A stretch of DNA of 64,000 nucleotides from Cupriavidus plantarum (GCF_905397285.1 NZ_CAJPUX010000001.1:992001-1056000), one strand, 5' to 3'; counted from the stretch's first letter, positions 37,711-47,528 are shown. Notes: a model not told the origin generated them from the sequence alone. Translations and numbers: made by a program.

Positions 37711-38958
37711 ATGAAACTGAAGCTTAACCGCCGTGGCGCGACGCAAGTCGGTCGCCGCGCCGCAGTGGTCGCGCCTGTGCTGGCCATGACCCTGATTGCC
37801 GGCTGCAGCAGCATCAATGAAGCGATGCAGCCGGACAAGATCGACTACAAGTCGCAAGGCAAGAAGACCGCGTCGCTCGACATCCCGCCCGATCTGACCA
37901 AGCTCGACGGCGATCGCCGCTACACGGTGCCCGACGCGGCCGGGACGTCCACGCTGTCGACGTACAACCAGGCCAACAAGGTTGCCCGCGAACAGACCGG
38001 TACCGAGAACGTGCTGCCGAGCACGAGCGGTATCCGCATGGAGCGCGATGGCAACCAGCGCTGGCTCGTCATCGGCAACGGCATGCGTGCCGACCAGCTG
38101 TGGCAGTCGCTGCGCGGCTTCTGGCAGGAGAACGGTTTCCTGCTGGTGCAGGACTCGCCCGAGACCGGCATCATGGAAACGGACTGGGCCGAGAACCGCG
38201 CCAAGATTCCGCAGGACTTTATCCGCAACACGATCGGCAAGGTGTTCGACGGTCTGTACTCGACGTCCGAGCGCGACAAGTTCCGCACGCGCGTCGAGCG
38301 CTCGCAGAACGGCCAGCTGGAAGTGTTCATCAGCCACCGCGGCGCGCAGGAGCAACTGACCGGCGTGGAGAAGACCCAGACGGTGTGGACGCCGCGTCCG
38401 GCCGATCCGGATCTGGAAGCCGAATTCCTCTCGCGTCTGGCGCAGCGTCTGGGCGTGCAGAAGGAGAAGGCCGACCTGATGGCCAAGAACCCGACGCCGG
38501 CGGGCAACGGCGCCACGGCCACCTCGACGGTCTCGCCCGCGGCAACCGGTATCGGCGCCGTCGCGGCGACCGGTGCGGCGAGCGCGGACGGCCAGAAGTC
38601 GTTCCTGTCGCAGGTCAACGGCGCGCCCGTGCTGCAGCTGCCGGAGCCGTTCGATCGCGCCTGGCGTTCGGTGGGTCTGTCGCTGGATCGCGTGAACTTC
38701 ACGGTGGAAGATCGCGATCGCGCGCAGGGTCTGTACTACGTGCGTTACGTCGATCCGCGCGCCGAGGTGGACAGCCGCGGCTTCTTCTCGCGCATCTTCA
38801 CCAAGGCCAACGACGGCAAGACCGCGAAGAAGTATCGCGTCGCGCTGAAGGGCAATGGCACGGGTACCACGGTGACCGTGCAGAACGATGCGGGCCAGCC
38901 GGAAAACACCGAAATCGGCAAGCGCATCCTGTCGCTGCTGGACGAACAGCTGCATTGA
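37711..38958 (+). CDS. bamC: Outer membrane assembly lipoprotein BamC
   Basis: A lipoprotein of the BAM complex that inserts beta-barrels into the outer membrane. The 415-residue precursor has a signal peptide and lipobox LIAGC with Cys32. An unstructured N-terminal segment that contacts BamD in homologues (DYKSQGKKTASLDIPPDLTKL) follows, then two helix-grip domains: one around RWLVIGNGMRADQLWQSLRGFWQENGF (split here by normal sequence), the second from about residue 300. ATG 37711 is preferred; a GTG six bases upstream is possible. It is longer than E. coli BamC (344) through an Ala/Thr linker between the domains. Confidence 0.93.
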   Translation: MKLKLNRRGATQVGRRAAVVAPVLAMTLIAGCSSINEAMQPDKIDYKSQGKKTASLDIPPDLTKLDGDRRYTVPDAAGTSTLSTYNQANKVAREQTGTENVLPSTSGIRMERDGNQRWLVIGNGMRADQLWQSLRGFWQENGFLLVQDSPETGIMETDWAENRAKIPQDFIRNTIGKVFDGLYSTSERDKFRTRVERSQNGQLEVFISHRGAQEQLTGVEKTQTVWTPRPADPDLEAEFLSRLAQRLGVQKEKADLMAKNPTPAGNGATATSTVSPAATGIGAVAATGAASADGQKSFLSQVNGAPVLQLPEPFDRAWRSVGLSLDRVNFTVEDRDRAQGLYYVRYVDPRAEVDSRGFFSRIFTKANDGKTAKKYRVALKGNGTGTTVTVQNDAGQPENTEIGKRILSLLDEQLH

Positions 38959-38986
38959 TGACGCTGGCTGAATCGCGAGCGCATCG

Positions 38987-39775
38987 ATGATGCGCTTTGC
39001 CTTTTTGGGGAGCGGCAGCGAAGGCAATTCGCTGCTGATCGAGTCGTTCGACGGCACGCGCGCCACGCGCGTGCTGCTCGATTGCGGTTTCGGAATCCGC
39101 GAGACCGCGCGCCGGCTCGAACGCCTGGGCGTCACGCCCGATCAGCTCGATGGCCTGCTCGTGACGCACGAGCATGGCGACCACATCGGGTCTGCCTATT
39201 CCTTCGCCGCCAAGCATCGATTACCGGTCTACACGAGCCACGGCACGTGGATGGCCACGTCGCATCTGCGTGGCGCCGATGTGGCCGATGTGCGCGTGTG
39301 CTGCGCCGATCGCGGGTTCGATATCCATGGGTTGCATGTGCTGCCCTACACGGTGCCGCACGATGCGCGCGAGCCGCTGCAGTTCGTCCTGACCGATGGC
39401 GACGCGCGGCTGGGTGTGCTGACGGATGCCGGTATGGAAACGCCGTATGTGATCGCGAAGCTTGCCGGCGTGGACTCGCTGGTGCTCGAGTGCAATCACG
39501 ATAGGGAAATGTTACGCAACTCCGCCTATCCGTACTCGCTCAAGCGTCGCATCGGTGGCGATTTTGGTCACCTCGCCAATGAAATCGCCGCGAGTATCCT
39601 GCAGCAAGTGAAACATGGGGGGCTGCGCCACGTGGTGGCCGCGCATCTGAGCAAGCAGAACAATACTCCCGAGCTCGCCGCTGGCGCGTTGGCGGAAGTG
39701 TTGGGGGCCACGCTCGAAGATATTCTGATTGCCGATCAGGAACTGGGTCTCGGATGGCAGGCGGTGCGGGATTGA
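38987..39775 (+). CDS. MBL-fold metallohydrolase, WalJ/YycJ-like
   Basis: A 262-residue metallo-beta-lactamase-fold enzyme. The metal motif THEHGDHIG is at residues 60-68, with further ligands in VPHDAREP, LTDAG and AAHLSKQNN. The N-terminal FLGSGSEGNS and LDCGFGIRET are typical of the YycJ/WalJ group, which includes exonuclease-like enzymes; the substrate is not known here. It begins 28 bases after bamC and probably belongs to the dapA-bamC transcript. A bidirectional terminator follows 57 bases later. Confidence 0.9.
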   Translation: MMRFAFLGSGSEGNSLLIESFDGTRATRVLLDCGFGIRETARRLERLGVTPDQLDGLLVTHEHGDHIGSAYSFAAKHRLPVYTSHGTWMATSHLRGADVADVRVCCADRGFDIHGLHVLPYTVPHDAREPLQFVLTDGDARLGVLTDAGMETPYVIAKLAGVDSLVLECNHDREMLRNSAYPYSLKRRIGGDFGHLANEIAASILQQVKHGGLRHVVAAHLSKQNNTPELAAGALAEVLGATLEDILIADQELGLGWQAVRD

Positions 39776-39832
39776 ATGAAAGCCGTTTGAAAGGTTAATG
39801 AAACGGCAGTTCGATCCAGAAACTGCGAAAAC

Positions 39833-39861
39833 AAAAAAGCCGGCTTGAAGCCGGCTTTTTT
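39833..39861. terminator. Bidirectional Rho-independent terminator
   Basis: AAAAAAGCCGGC, a five-base TTGAA loop and GCCGGCTTTTTT form a 12 bp stem flanked by A and T tracts. It lies between the convergent MBL hydrolase and small lipoprotein genes and can end transcription from both sides. Confidence 0.92.
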
Positions 39862-39877
39862 GTACGGAACGAACCGA

Positions 39878-40123
39878 TTACTGCTTGGCTGCGGGAGCCG
39901 AAGCGTCAGCGGCCGGAGCCGATGCGTCAGCAGCCGGGGCTGCGGCCGGAGCCGAAGCGTCAGCAGCCGGAGCGGCAGCGGCGGGAGCCGAAGCGTCAGC
40001 GGCGGGAGCAGCAGCAGCCGGAGCAGCGGTGTCGGCGGCCGGAGCGGCAGCTTCTTCCTTCTTGCCGCAAGCGGCGAGAGCAACAGCGGCCAGCAGGGAA
40101 GCGATCAGGAGAGACTTCTTCAT
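39878..40123 (-). CDS. Small Ala/Pro/Asp-rich lipoprotein
   Basis: An 81-residue protein: signal peptide MKKSLLIASLLAAVALAAC with lipobox LAAC, then GKKEE, then a 55-residue tail of repeated APAADAS and APAAA units. It has a clear ribosome site AAAGGACGAACA before ATG 40123. The mature part is a flexible low-complexity chain, perhaps an envelope spacer; no function is known. Similar short lipoproteins are common in Cupriavidus and Ralstonia (from memory). The only TATAAT upstream on this strand that has a tolerable -35 lies about 185 bases away, implying a long leader. Confidence 0.8.
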   Translation of the reverse strand: MKKSLLIASLLAAVALAACGKKEEAAAPAADTAAPAAAAPAADASAPAAAAPAADASAPAAAPAADASAPAADASAPAAKQ

Positions 40124-40307
40124 TGTTCGTCCTTTAACTTTTATAAAACCAAAACAGGCGATGAATAATTACCGGTAATTATCGCTCTTCAACTGCAAAA
40201 TCTTCTTCCGCAGCTGCCGAAGCAAAAGCTGTGGCTGTTCTCAAACTGCCTATCCTCATACTGCCTATCTGCAGATATGCAGCGGTACACAGTACAGCCA
40301 GCGGGCG

Positions 40308-40336
40308 ATTATATCCGCGTTTTCCCGGCTTGTGTA
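40308..40336 (-). promoter_or_regulatory. Putative promoter of the small lipoprotein gene
   Basis: On the minus strand a perfect TATAAT (40313-40308) is preceded 17 bases upstream by TACACA (40336-40331). It lies in the 249-base AT-richer gap between roxA and the lipoprotein gene and would give a leader of roughly 175-180 bases. A second TATAAT at 40350-40345 has a poorer -35. Confidence 0.5.
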
Positions 40337-40372
40337 CAGGCGAAATTATACGGTTCGCTTTGTTACGACTTA

Positions 40373-41581
40373 TTACACCCGTGCTGGCATAAGTTGCAAC
40401 CAGCCCTCCATCGTCCAGTCATGGAAGGTGTCGAGCAGGTCGGGCAACGGCGCGCACGCGGTCACCTCTTCTGGCGTCAGACAACGGTTGTCGGCTAGCC
40501 GACGTAGCCATTTTGCCAACGCCGCCGGCGGCTCGTACGCTTCCCCATTGAGGAAGAAATGTGTCTTGTCGTAGAGCGCTATCGAAGCAGGAGCAAGGAC
40601 CACGCCATGGGCCTGCGCGAGCTTTGCGTACTTGCGCGCGGTGAGGTCCGGGACCTCCGCGAACTCCACGCCCGGTTTGGGCTCCGACAGATGCGTGCCC
40701 AGGAATTCGGACACCATGCCGGGGGTCCAGCGCATCGCCGCGAGCCGGTCCGCGACCGCGCGCGTGAGGTTGACGGGCAACTGGGCGGGATGCACGGTGG
40801 CGGCTTCGCCGGCATCGGCATAGCGGCCTGAGAGGTCTTCATTGTCCTCCACGGTCTCTGACAGCCACGCGAGAAAGTGACCCGCGAGTTCGCGGAAGGC
40901 CGGCGCGCGGAAGCCGATCGAGGCGGTCATGCATTCGCCTTCGGCCACGCCGTCATGCGCGTACTGCGGCGGCAGATAGAGCATGTCGCCGGGCTCCAGC
41001 ACAAATTCTTCTTCTGCGGTGAAGCCGGAAAGGATCTTGAGGGGCAGATCGGGAACGAGGTCGAGCTTCGTCTGCGACGAGATGCGCCAGCGCCTCCGGC
41101 CCGAGACTTGCAGCAGAAATACGTCGTACGAATCGAAATGCGGACCGACGCCGCCGCCATCGGTGGCGTAGCTGATCATGACGTCGTCGAGCCGGGCATC
41201 GGGAATGAAGCGGAACTGGCTCATGAGTTCCGCGGCGGCCGTGTTGTGCAGATTCACGCCCTGGACCAGCAGCGACCATTGCCGAGTCTTGCGCGAAGGC
41301 AGGTTCTCTTCGGCGAACGGTCCGTGGTCGAGCTTCCAGCGGTTGCGAAAGTACGACACCAGGCGAGACTCGACGTCATCGCGATCGGCAAGCGAAAAAA
41401 GCGCTTCGCGCGACACCGGCGGCACGATTCCCGGCACGGCCTGTCGAATCAGTAGCGGTTTGCGGTGCCAGACGTCGCGCATGAAGGCCGCGGGCGTCAA
41501 GCCGCCGAGAAGTGGGAGCGGCGCATCGGGATCAATGGGGCCCGCAGGCAAGGCCTGCGCGTATAATGCGGAATCGCTCAT
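40373..41581 (-). CDS. roxA: JmjC/cupin-type ribosomal oxygenase (RoxA/YcfD family)
   Basis: A 402-residue Fe(II)/2-oxoglutarate-dependent oxygenase; characterised members hydroxylate an arginine of ribosomal protein L16. The JmjC iron triad is visible: His148 and Asp150 in GPHFDSYD and His209 in YAHDG. The C-terminal winged-helix-like dimerisation region follows. The start at 41581 is divergent from slyD with only 11 bases between the two start codons, so their promoters must lie inside each other's coding sequence. The family is clear; the L16 substrate is inferred from homologues. Confidence 0.9.
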   Translation of the reverse strand: MSDSALYAQALPAGPIDPDAPLPLLGGLTPAAFMRDVWHRKPLLIRQAVPGIVPPVSREALFSLADRDDVESRLVSYFRNRWKLDHGPFAEENLPSRKTRQWSLLVQGVNLHNTAAAELMSQFRFIPDARLDDVMISYATDGGGVGPHFDSYDVFLLQVSGRRRWRISSQTKLDLVPDLPLKILSGFTAEEEFVLEPGDMLYLPPQYAHDGVAEGECMTASIGFRAPAFRELAGHFLAWLSETVEDNEDLSGRYADAGEAATVHPAQLPVNLTRAVADRLAAMRWTPGMVSEFLGTHLSEPKPGVEFAEVPDLTARKYAKLAQAHGVVLAPASIALYDKTHFFLNGEAYEPPAALAKWLRRLADNRCLTPEEVTACAPLPDLLDTFHDWTMEGWLQLMPARV

Positions 41582-41592
41582 GGAGTCAAGAA

Positions 41593-42126
41593 TTGAAAAT
41601 CGCTAAGAACACGGTGGTGTCCGTGGTGTACAAGCTCTCGGACGCGCAGGGCAATCTGATCGAGGAATCGGACGAGCCGATGGTCTATTTGCACGGCGGC
41701 TATGATGGCACGTTCCCCAAGATCGAGGAAGCGCTCGACGGCCATGACGCAGGGTTCGAGACGCAGCTGCAGCTCGAGCCCGAAGATGCGTTCGGCGATT
41801 ACGATGCCGAGCTCGTCAAGGTGGAGCCGCGCGATCGTTTCCCCGAGCCGCTCGAAGTGGGCATGCAGTTCGAAGGTGTGCCCGAGGACGGCGACGAGGA
41901 CGACTCGATCGTCTACACGGTGACGGACGTTGCCGAAGACAAGGTGGTGCTCGACGGCAATCACCCGCTGGCCGGCATGGCGCTGCGTTTCTATCTGAAG
42001 GTGTCGGAAGTGCGTGAAGCCACGGCCGACGAAGTCGAACACGGCCACGCGCACGGCGCGTCGGGCGTGGAAGTCGTCGATGAAGACGAGGACGACGGCG
42101 ACAGCGGTCATCGCACGCTGCACTGA
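41593..42126 (+). CDS. slyD: FKBP-type peptidyl-prolyl isomerase, SlyD-like
   Basis: A 177-residue prolyl isomerase/chaperone. The TTG start at 41593 has GGAG seven bases upstream and gives (M)KIAKNTVVSVVYKLSD, the exact SlyD N-terminus. The FKBP halves flank the insert-in-flap chaperone domain (about residues 70-125), and DGNHPLAGM near residue 120 is characteristic. The tail is acidic (DEDEDDGDSGH) and has only a few His, unlike the metal-binding tail of E. coli SlyD, so nickel handling is less likely. A terminator follows. Confidence 0.93.
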   Translation: MKIAKNTVVSVVYKLSDAQGNLIEESDEPMVYLHGGYDGTFPKIEEALDGHDAGFETQLQLEPEDAFGDYDAELVKVEPRDRFPEPLEVGMQFEGVPEDGDEDDSIVYTVTDVAEDKVVLDGNHPLAGMALRFYLKVSEVREATADEVEHGHAHGASGVEVVDEDEDDGDSGHRTLH

Positions 42127-42159
42127 TCCCGGTGCGCACCGACTTCCGTGCGCATTCGC

Positions 42160-42188
42160 AAAAAAGCCGGCCCAGCGCCGGCTTTTTT
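42160..42188. terminator. Bidirectional Rho-independent terminator after slyD
   Basis: AAAAAAGCCGGC, a five-base CCAGC loop and GCCGGCTTTTTT form a 12 bp stem. It uses the same stem sequence as the terminator at 39833-39861. It separates slyD from the convergent phosphoesterase gene. Confidence 0.93.
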
Positions 42189-42211
42189 CATGGGTTCATG
42201 GCATGACCGCT

Positions 42212-43273
42212 TCAGTCTTTCGGCCCGTCCTGCAACCGCACCTGGAACACGGACTTCGTGCCGGGCGCGACCATCAGTTCCGTCCACTGCGCGGGCGTGC
42301 CCACGGGGAGCGATACGCGCGTGAAGTTGCCGACCACCTTGCCCGCGTTGTCGCGCAGCGGCTTGTCGACGCTGAACCCGCCAACGCTCGCGTGCACGAG
42401 CAACACCTGCCCATCGAAGCGCGTGCTCAGCTCGCGTAGCTGTTTCTTGAATTCGAGATAGCCATCGCGCGATCCGTGCCGCAGAAAGCCGTCGAGGATC
42501 GACGGACGGCCGCGCTTTTCCCAGCCATTGTTGAACTGCGGATCGCCATGGACGATGACGATCACACCCGCGAGATCGCGTTGTTCCGCGATGGAAAACG
42601 CGCGCGACAGCCACTGTCGGTTCGCTTCGCGGCGATCCTCGAACTCGCTGTTGCGGCCGCCTTCCATGCGGTAGTGGTTGTTGTCCCCCGGCACGTTGAG
42701 GGCGACGACCAACACATTGCCCGTGACGAGACGCGCGTTCTCGCGATAGCTGCGAAACAGCGCCTGGTCCGATTGCCGCACGACGGGCAGGGTACGGCGG
42801 CCCAGGGTGGCATCCGCGGGGAAGAACAGCTCGCGCAGGCGATTGAGTCGTTCCACCGCATCGAACTGGCCGTTGACCGGGTGCTGGCACTCGGCCCAGT
42901 CGGTTTCGCCGGGCACGTAGAGCAGCGGCACGGGGGAGTCGTCGAGCACGCGTTCTCGCGATTGCAGCAGCGCGTCGCCGCACGATTCGGTATCGCCCTT
43001 GATGCCTCCGGCGTGGATGACGAGGTCGACCTGACGATTGCCAAGCTGGTTCAGCAGCGTCGCCGTTTCCGCTTCCGCCGCAGGCCATTGCGGCACGTCG
43101 GCGAGCAATGCGATGCGGAGCGGCTTGACGGCGGGGGCAGGGGGCGGGGCGACCCGCGACGTCGTGGCGGCGTGGGTGATGAACGGTGTGAACGGTGCGA
43201 AAAGGGCAAGCGTCAGCAATGACGCTCGCAGAGACGCGCGCAACAAAGAAACGTGGCGCCGTGCCGAGGCCAT
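42212..43273 (-). CDS. Degenerate calcineurin-like metallophosphoesterase, exported
   Basis: A 353-residue protein with an N-terminal membrane/signal segment (about residues 9-35) and a calcineurin-like fold. Expected metal motifs are altered: after LLADVPQW, the usual HAGDIKG reads HAGGIKG (Asp lost), and the usual PGDNEW reads PGETDW (Asn lost). Later HGDP and VHAS remain. Activity is therefore doubtful, or the metal site has changed. It sits two bases downstream of mutS on the same strand, so it is probably co-transcribed with it. No partner or substrate is evident. Confidence 0.78.
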   Translation of the reverse strand: MASARRHVSLLRASLRASLLTLALFAPFTPFITHAATTSRVAPPPAPAVKPLRIALLADVPQWPAAEAETATLLNQLGNRQVDLVIHAGGIKGDTESCGDALLQSRERVLDDSPVPLLYVPGETDWAECQHPVNGQFDAVERLNRLRELFFPADATLGRRTLPVVRQSDQALFRSYRENARLVTGNVLVVALNVPGDNNHYRMEGGRNSEFEDRREANRQWLSRAFSIAEQRDLAGVIVIVHGDPQFNNGWEKRGRPSILDGFLRHGSRDGYLEFKKQLRELSTRFDGQVLLVHASVGGFSVDKPLRDNAGKVVGNFTRVSLPVGTPAQWTELMVAPGTKSVFQVRLQDGPKD

Positions 43274-43275
43274 GA

Positions 43276-46083
43276 TCAGGCGTTGCCTTCCACAAGTGAC
43301 TTGAGGCGATACAACGCGTCGAGCGCGTCGCGCGGCGTCAGGCGGTCCGGGTCGATGTCGTCGAGCGCATCGAGCGCGGCGGCCCGCGCGGAGGAAAGTG
43401 GGGAGGAGAGCGACCCGGTGCCGGAGGGCGAGCGATCGCCGGCATCGCGGTCGTCGTCCGCATCGTCATCGTCGGGTGGCGTGACCGGGGCCGCGAACAG
43501 GTCGAGCTGCGGCGTGGGCGTGGCATCGGCGGACTGCTGCTCGAGCCATGCCAGATGCTTGCGCGCGGCGCGGATCACCGGCTGCGGCACGCCGGCCAGC
43601 TGCGCGACCTGCAGACCGTAGCTCTGGCTCGCGGGACCATCCTGCACCGCGTGCAGGAACACGATGCCATCGCCATGCTCGACCGCCGACAGGTGGACGT
43701 TGGCGGCCTGCGGAAACTCCTGTGGCAGCTGCGTCAGTTCGAAGTAGTGCGTGGCGAACAGCGTGTGGCTGCGGTTGTGCGAGAGCAGATGGCGCGCGAT
43801 CGCCCAGGCCAGGGCGAGGCCATCGAACGTCGAAGTGCCACGGCCGATTTCATCCATGAGCACGAGGCTCGACGGCGTGGCGTGATGCAGGATGCCGGCG
43901 GCTTCCGTCATCTCCACCATGAATGTCGAGCGCCCGCCCGCGAGGTCGTCCGCCGCGCCGATCCGCGTGAAGATGCGGTCGATCGGCCCGATGACCGCGC
44001 GGCGCGCGGGCACCCATGCGCCGACGCACGCGAGCAGCACGATCAGCGCGGTCTGCCGCATGAAGGTCGACTTACCGCCCATGTTGGGGCCGGTGATCAG
44101 CAGCAGTTTGCGCGCTTCGTTGAGCTGCGCGTCGTTGGCGATGAACGCGACCGATTCGGCGGCCAGCTGGCTTTCCACGACGGGGTGGCGGCCCTGCACG
44201 ATGTCGATGACGTTCTCGTTCACGCGCTCGGGCTGTGTCCAGTCGAGCGTCTGCGCGCGCTCGGCCAGCGCGGCGATGACATCGAGGCGCGCGAGCGCGC
44301 CGGCCACGCGCTGCAAACCGCCGATGTGGGGCAGCAGCTGTTGCAGCAGGGCGTCGAACAACTGCTTCTCGCGCGCGAGTGCACGGTCCTGCGCGGACAG
44401 TGCCTTGTCTTCGAACGACTTCAGTTCGGGCGTGATGTAGCGCTCGGCGTTCTTGAGCGTCTGGCGGCGGCGATAGTCGTCAGGCACCTTGTCGGCCTGC
44501 CCGTTGGTGACCTCGATGTAGAAGCCATGCACGCGGTTGTATTCGACACGCAGGTTGGCGATGCCCGTGCGCGCGCGCTCCCGCGTTTCCAGGTCGATCA
44601 GGAACTGTCCGCAGTTTTCCGAGATATCGCGCAGTTCGTCGAGGTCCGCGTCGTAACCGCGCGCGATCACGCCGCCATCGCGCACGACCGTTGAGGGCTC
44701 CTCGGCCACGGCGCGTACGAGCAGATCGAGGCAGTCCTGCGGCACGGCGAGGTCGTTCACGGTCTGCACGAGCAGCGGGGCGCCCTCGTCGAGTGTGACG
44801 CTCGCCTGCACTTCCGGCAGCGCGCGCAGCGTGTCGCGCAGCGACGAGAGGTCGCGTGGGCGCGCGGACAGCAGCGCGAGCCGCGAGGTAATGCGCTCCA
44901 CGTCCGCGAGCCGGCGCAGGACGCCGCGCACGCGGTCGGGACCCTGCGCGATCAGCGCGCCGATGGCCTGCTGGCGCGCCTGCGGAATCGCGGTGTCGCG
45001 CAGCGGATGGTGCAGCCAGTGGCGCAGCGCGCGGCTGCCCATCGTCGTGGCGCAGGTATCGAGCAGCGAGAACAGCGTGGGCGATTCGCCGCCGCGCAGC
45101 GTCTCGGTCAGTTCGAGATTGCGGCGCGTGGCGGTATCGATGCCCACGAACTCCGATTCACGCTCGACGAGGACGCCCTGCACGTGACGCAGCGACTGGC
45201 CCTGCGTGGTGGCCGCGTAGTTCAGCAGTGCGCCGGCGGCGCCGAGCGCGGCGCCCAGGCCCGCGCAACCGAACGGCTCGAGGCTGGCCACGCCGATCTG
45301 CTCGCGCAGACGGCGCGTGCCCGCGTCCTGGTCGAAATGCCATTCCGGCAGGCGCGTGCGGGCGCATGCGAGCTGCGGCAGGTCGATGCCATCGGCATGG
45401 AGCAGTTCAGCGGGGCGGATGCGCTCGAGCTCGCGCGCGAGTTGCGCGGCTTCGCATTCCATCAGGCGCAGTTCGCCGCTGGCGAGGTTGAGCCACGCAA
45501 GACCGGTCTTGCTGACGCCGCGGCGCGTGGTCTGCTGGTGCACGGCCATCAGGAAGGTGTCGACCTTGTCCGGCAACAGCGCCGCATCGGTCAGCGTACC
45601 GGGCGTGACGATGCGCACGACCTTGCGTTCGACCGGGCCTTTGCTCGTGGCCGGATCGCCAATCTGCTCGCAAATCGCCACGGATTCGCCGAGCTTCACG
45701 AGCTTGGCGAGGTATTGATCGACGGAATGAAACGGAATGCCGGCCATGCGGATCGGCACGCCACCGGACTGCCCGCGCGACGTCAGCGTGATATCGAGCA
45801 GCCTCGCCGCCTTTTCCGCGTCGTCGTGGAACAACTCGTAGAAATCACCCATCCGGTAGAAGAGAAGGGTGTCCGGATGGTCGGCCTTCAGACGCAGGTA
45901 CTGCTGCATCATGGGCGTATGGCCCTTGTCCTTCGCACCGTCCTTGGCCGCTGCCCGCTTGCCGTCGTTCGCGGCGACGTCGTTCAAGCCAACCTCGGCC
46001 GGTATCGGCGCGCGGTCGCTGTTGTTCTCATGGGCGTCGTTGCGGGGGGCGTCGTTGAGGTGGGATAGGGCTTCAGCAGACAT
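43276..46083 (-). CDS. mutS: DNA mismatch repair protein MutS
   Basis: Recognises base mismatches and starts methyl-directed or general mismatch repair. The 935-residue protein has the mismatch-wedge motif [11 protein letters not shown] in domain I, the Walker [10 protein letters not shown] near residue 665, [20 protein letters not shown], and the C-terminal [20 protein letters not shown] tetramerisation segment. A poorly conserved N-terminal extension of about 55 residues and an acidic linker near the C-terminus explain the length. ATG 46083 is preceded by a GAGAGGAA site; an upstream in-frame start adds only 19 non-conserved residues. Confidence 0.97.
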   Translation of the reverse strand: MSAEALSHLNDAPRNDAHENNSDRAPIPAEVGLNDVAANDGKRAAAKDGAKDKGHTPMMQQYLRLKADHPDTLLFYRMGDFYELFHDDAEKAARLLDITLTSRGQSGGVPIRMAGIPFHSVDQYLAKLVKLGESVAICEQIGDPATSKGPVERKVVRIVTPGTLTDAALLPDKVDTFLMAVHQQTTRRGVSKTGLAWLNLASGELRLMECEAAQLARELERIRPAELLHADGIDLPQLACARTRLPEWHFDQDAGTRRLREQIGVASLEPFGCAGLGAALGAAGALLNYAATTQGQSLRHVQGVLVERESEFVGIDTATRRNLELTETLRGGESPTLFSLLDTCATTMGSRALRHWLHHPLRDTAIPQARQQAIGALIAQGPDRVRGVLRRLADVERITSRLALLSARPRDLSSLRDTLRALPEVQASVTLDEGAPLLVQTVNDLAVPQDCLDLLVRAVAEEPSTVVRDGGVIARGYDADLDELRDISENCGQFLIDLETRERARTGIANLRVEYNRVHGFYIEVTNGQADKVPDDYRRRQTLKNAERYITPELKSFEDKALSAQDRALAREKQLFDALLQQLLPHIGGLQRVAGALARLDVIAALAERAQTLDWTQPERVNENVIDIVQGRHPVVESQLAAESVAFIANDAQLNEARKLLLITGPNMGGKSTFMRQTALIVLLACVGAWVPARRAVIGPIDRIFTRIGAADDLAGGRSTFMVEMTEAAGILHHATPSSLVLMDEIGRGTSTFDGLALAWAIARHLLSHNRSHTLFATHYFELTQLPQEFPQAANVHLSAVEHGDGIVFLHAVQDGPASQSYGLQVAQLAGVPQPVIRAARKHLAWLEQQSADATPTPQLDLFAAPVTPPDDDDADDDRDAGDRSPSGTGSLSSPLSSARAAALDALDDIDPDRLTPRDALDALYRLKSLVEGNA

Positions 46084-46219
46084 GCATTCCTCTCGGTCGG
46101 GCGACGGCGCGTCCCATGATAAGACTCGCCGCCGACGCAAACGCGCATTTTACTGCGTGCCGCGTCGAATGCCTCGATCCTGAGCCCGACTTTTACGAGA
46201 GAAATTCGCGATGCCGTGC

Positions 46220-46468
46220 TTATTCGGCGCGTGGCGCCGTCAGCTTCTTGGCGCTGGCGAGGACCGCCAGGACTTCCGCGCTGAAAATCTCGGGGATTTC
46301 GGCGGGAATGTTAGGGGAGGTGAGGGCGTTGCGGCCGGCCTCGGAAAGGGCCGTAAGCAGGCCGTCGAGGTCGCGGTTGCTGTCGCGGGCGATCAGGGCA
46401 AACGCGAGCGAGAGCATCTCGCGGTGCGCCTGGATGATCGCCATGTAGGAGGTGGCGTTGTTTTCCAT
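46220..46468 (-). CDS. Small conserved-looking hypothetical protein
   Basis: An 82-residue helical protein (MENNATSYMAIIQAHREMLSL) of unknown function, without signal peptide or membrane segment. It sits between suhB and mutS on the same strand, 18 bases after the suhB stop-side gene order upstream and 136 bases before mutS. A GGAG lies 10 bases before its ATG, and codon use resembles its neighbours. The two helices predicted from the Ala/Leu pattern around residues 6-30 and 60-76 suggest a small helical bundle. I do not recognise the family. Confidence 0.6.
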   Translation of the reverse strand: MENNATSYMAIIQAHREMLSLAFALIARDSNRDLDGLLTALSEAGRNALTSPNIPAEIPEIFSAEVLAVLASAKKLTAPRAE

Positions 46469-46486
46469 GTGCGTTGGCTCCGGGCG

Positions 46487-47317
46487 TCAGGCTGCGGGCG
46501 TGGAGGGCTTGGCGTTGTCCAGCGAGAACGGCGTCAGCAGGCGCACCATCTGGGCGAAGGCCTTCGGGTTGCCGGCGAGGATCTCGCCTTGCTCGATCTG
46601 GCGCGATTCACCGGCGTAGTTGCCGACGAGGCCACCCGCTTCGGTGATCAGCAGCATGCCGGCCGCCATGTCCCACGGCTTGAGCCCGCGCTCGAAGAAG
46701 CCGTCCAGGCGGCCGCAGGCCACATAGGCGAGGTCCAGCGCGGCGGCGCCGGGGCGGCGCAGGCCCGCGCAGCTGCGCGTCATCAGCGCGAACATCTCGA
46801 GGTATTCCTCCATGCCTTCGAGGTCGCGGAACGGGAAGCCCGTACCGATCAGGCAGTCGGCCAGCTTGTCGCGGCGCGTGACGCGGATGCGGCGGTTGTT
46901 CAGGAAGGCGCCCGCGCCCTTGGTCGCGGTGAAGAGCTCGTCGCGCGTCGGGTCGTAGACCACGGCCTGCACGGGCTGGCCCTTGTGCAACTGGCCGATG
47001 GACACCGCGTATTGCGGGAAACCGTGGATGAAGTTGGTGGTGCCGTCGAGCGGGTCGATGACCCAGGTGTATTCGTGGTCGGTCAGCTCGCCTTCGGTCC
47101 AGGACTGGCCCGACTCTTCCGCTAGAATGGCGTGCTCCGGGTAGGCGGTGCGGATGACCTCGATGATCGCGGCTTCCGCGGCGCGGTCTACCTCGGTCAC
47201 GAAATCGTTGTGCTGCTTGCGGGAAACGCGGACCAGATCGACGTCGATCGAAGCGCGGTTGATGATGGATCCCGCTTTGCGGGCCGCCTTGACGGCGATA
47301 TTGAGCATCGGATGCAT
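46487..47317 (-). CDS. suhB: Inositol monophosphatase family protein SuhB
   Basis: A 276-residue Mg-dependent phosphatase that also serves rRNA transcription complexes in E. coli. Metal and substrate motifs are complete: AEESG at about 67-70, [17 protein letters not shown] at 85-101 and KPWDMAAG near residue 215. ATG 47317 follows a GGAGAG site; the next in-frame ATG is three codons later. The frame is open well upstream but that lies in the trmJ promoter and beyond. It is divergent from trmJ, with a 211-base gap, and upstream of the 82-residue hypothetical gene. Confidence 0.94.
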   Translation of the reverse strand: MHPMLNIAVKAARKAGSIINRASIDVDLVRVSRKQHNDFVTEVDRAAEAAIIEVIRTAYPEHAILAEESGQSWTEGELTDHEYTWVIDPLDGTTNFIHGFPQYAVSIGQLHKGQPVQAVVYDPTRDELFTATKGAGAFLNNRRIRVTRRDKLADCLIGTGFPFRDLEGMEEYLEMFALMTRSCAGLRRPGAAALDLAYVACGRLDGFFERGLKPWDMAAGMLLITEAGGLVGNYAGESRQIEQGEILAGNPKAFAQMVRLLTPFSLDNAKPSTPAA

Positions 47318-47528
47318 GAATCTCTCCAGGCTGGCGCGGTTCGGCGCGCGCTTCCCATGGGTGAAACCATGACGGATACGGCGGCGGCACGATAGCGGCG
47401 CAGCGGCAACACAACGAATTGTCGAAGAACGGAGACGTGGCCATGTGGCCGCGTCGGCAAAGAAGGCTGCATTGTACAGGACGCCAGCCGATGACACACG
47501 GGGCAGATGCGCCCCGGCCAGTGCCGAC

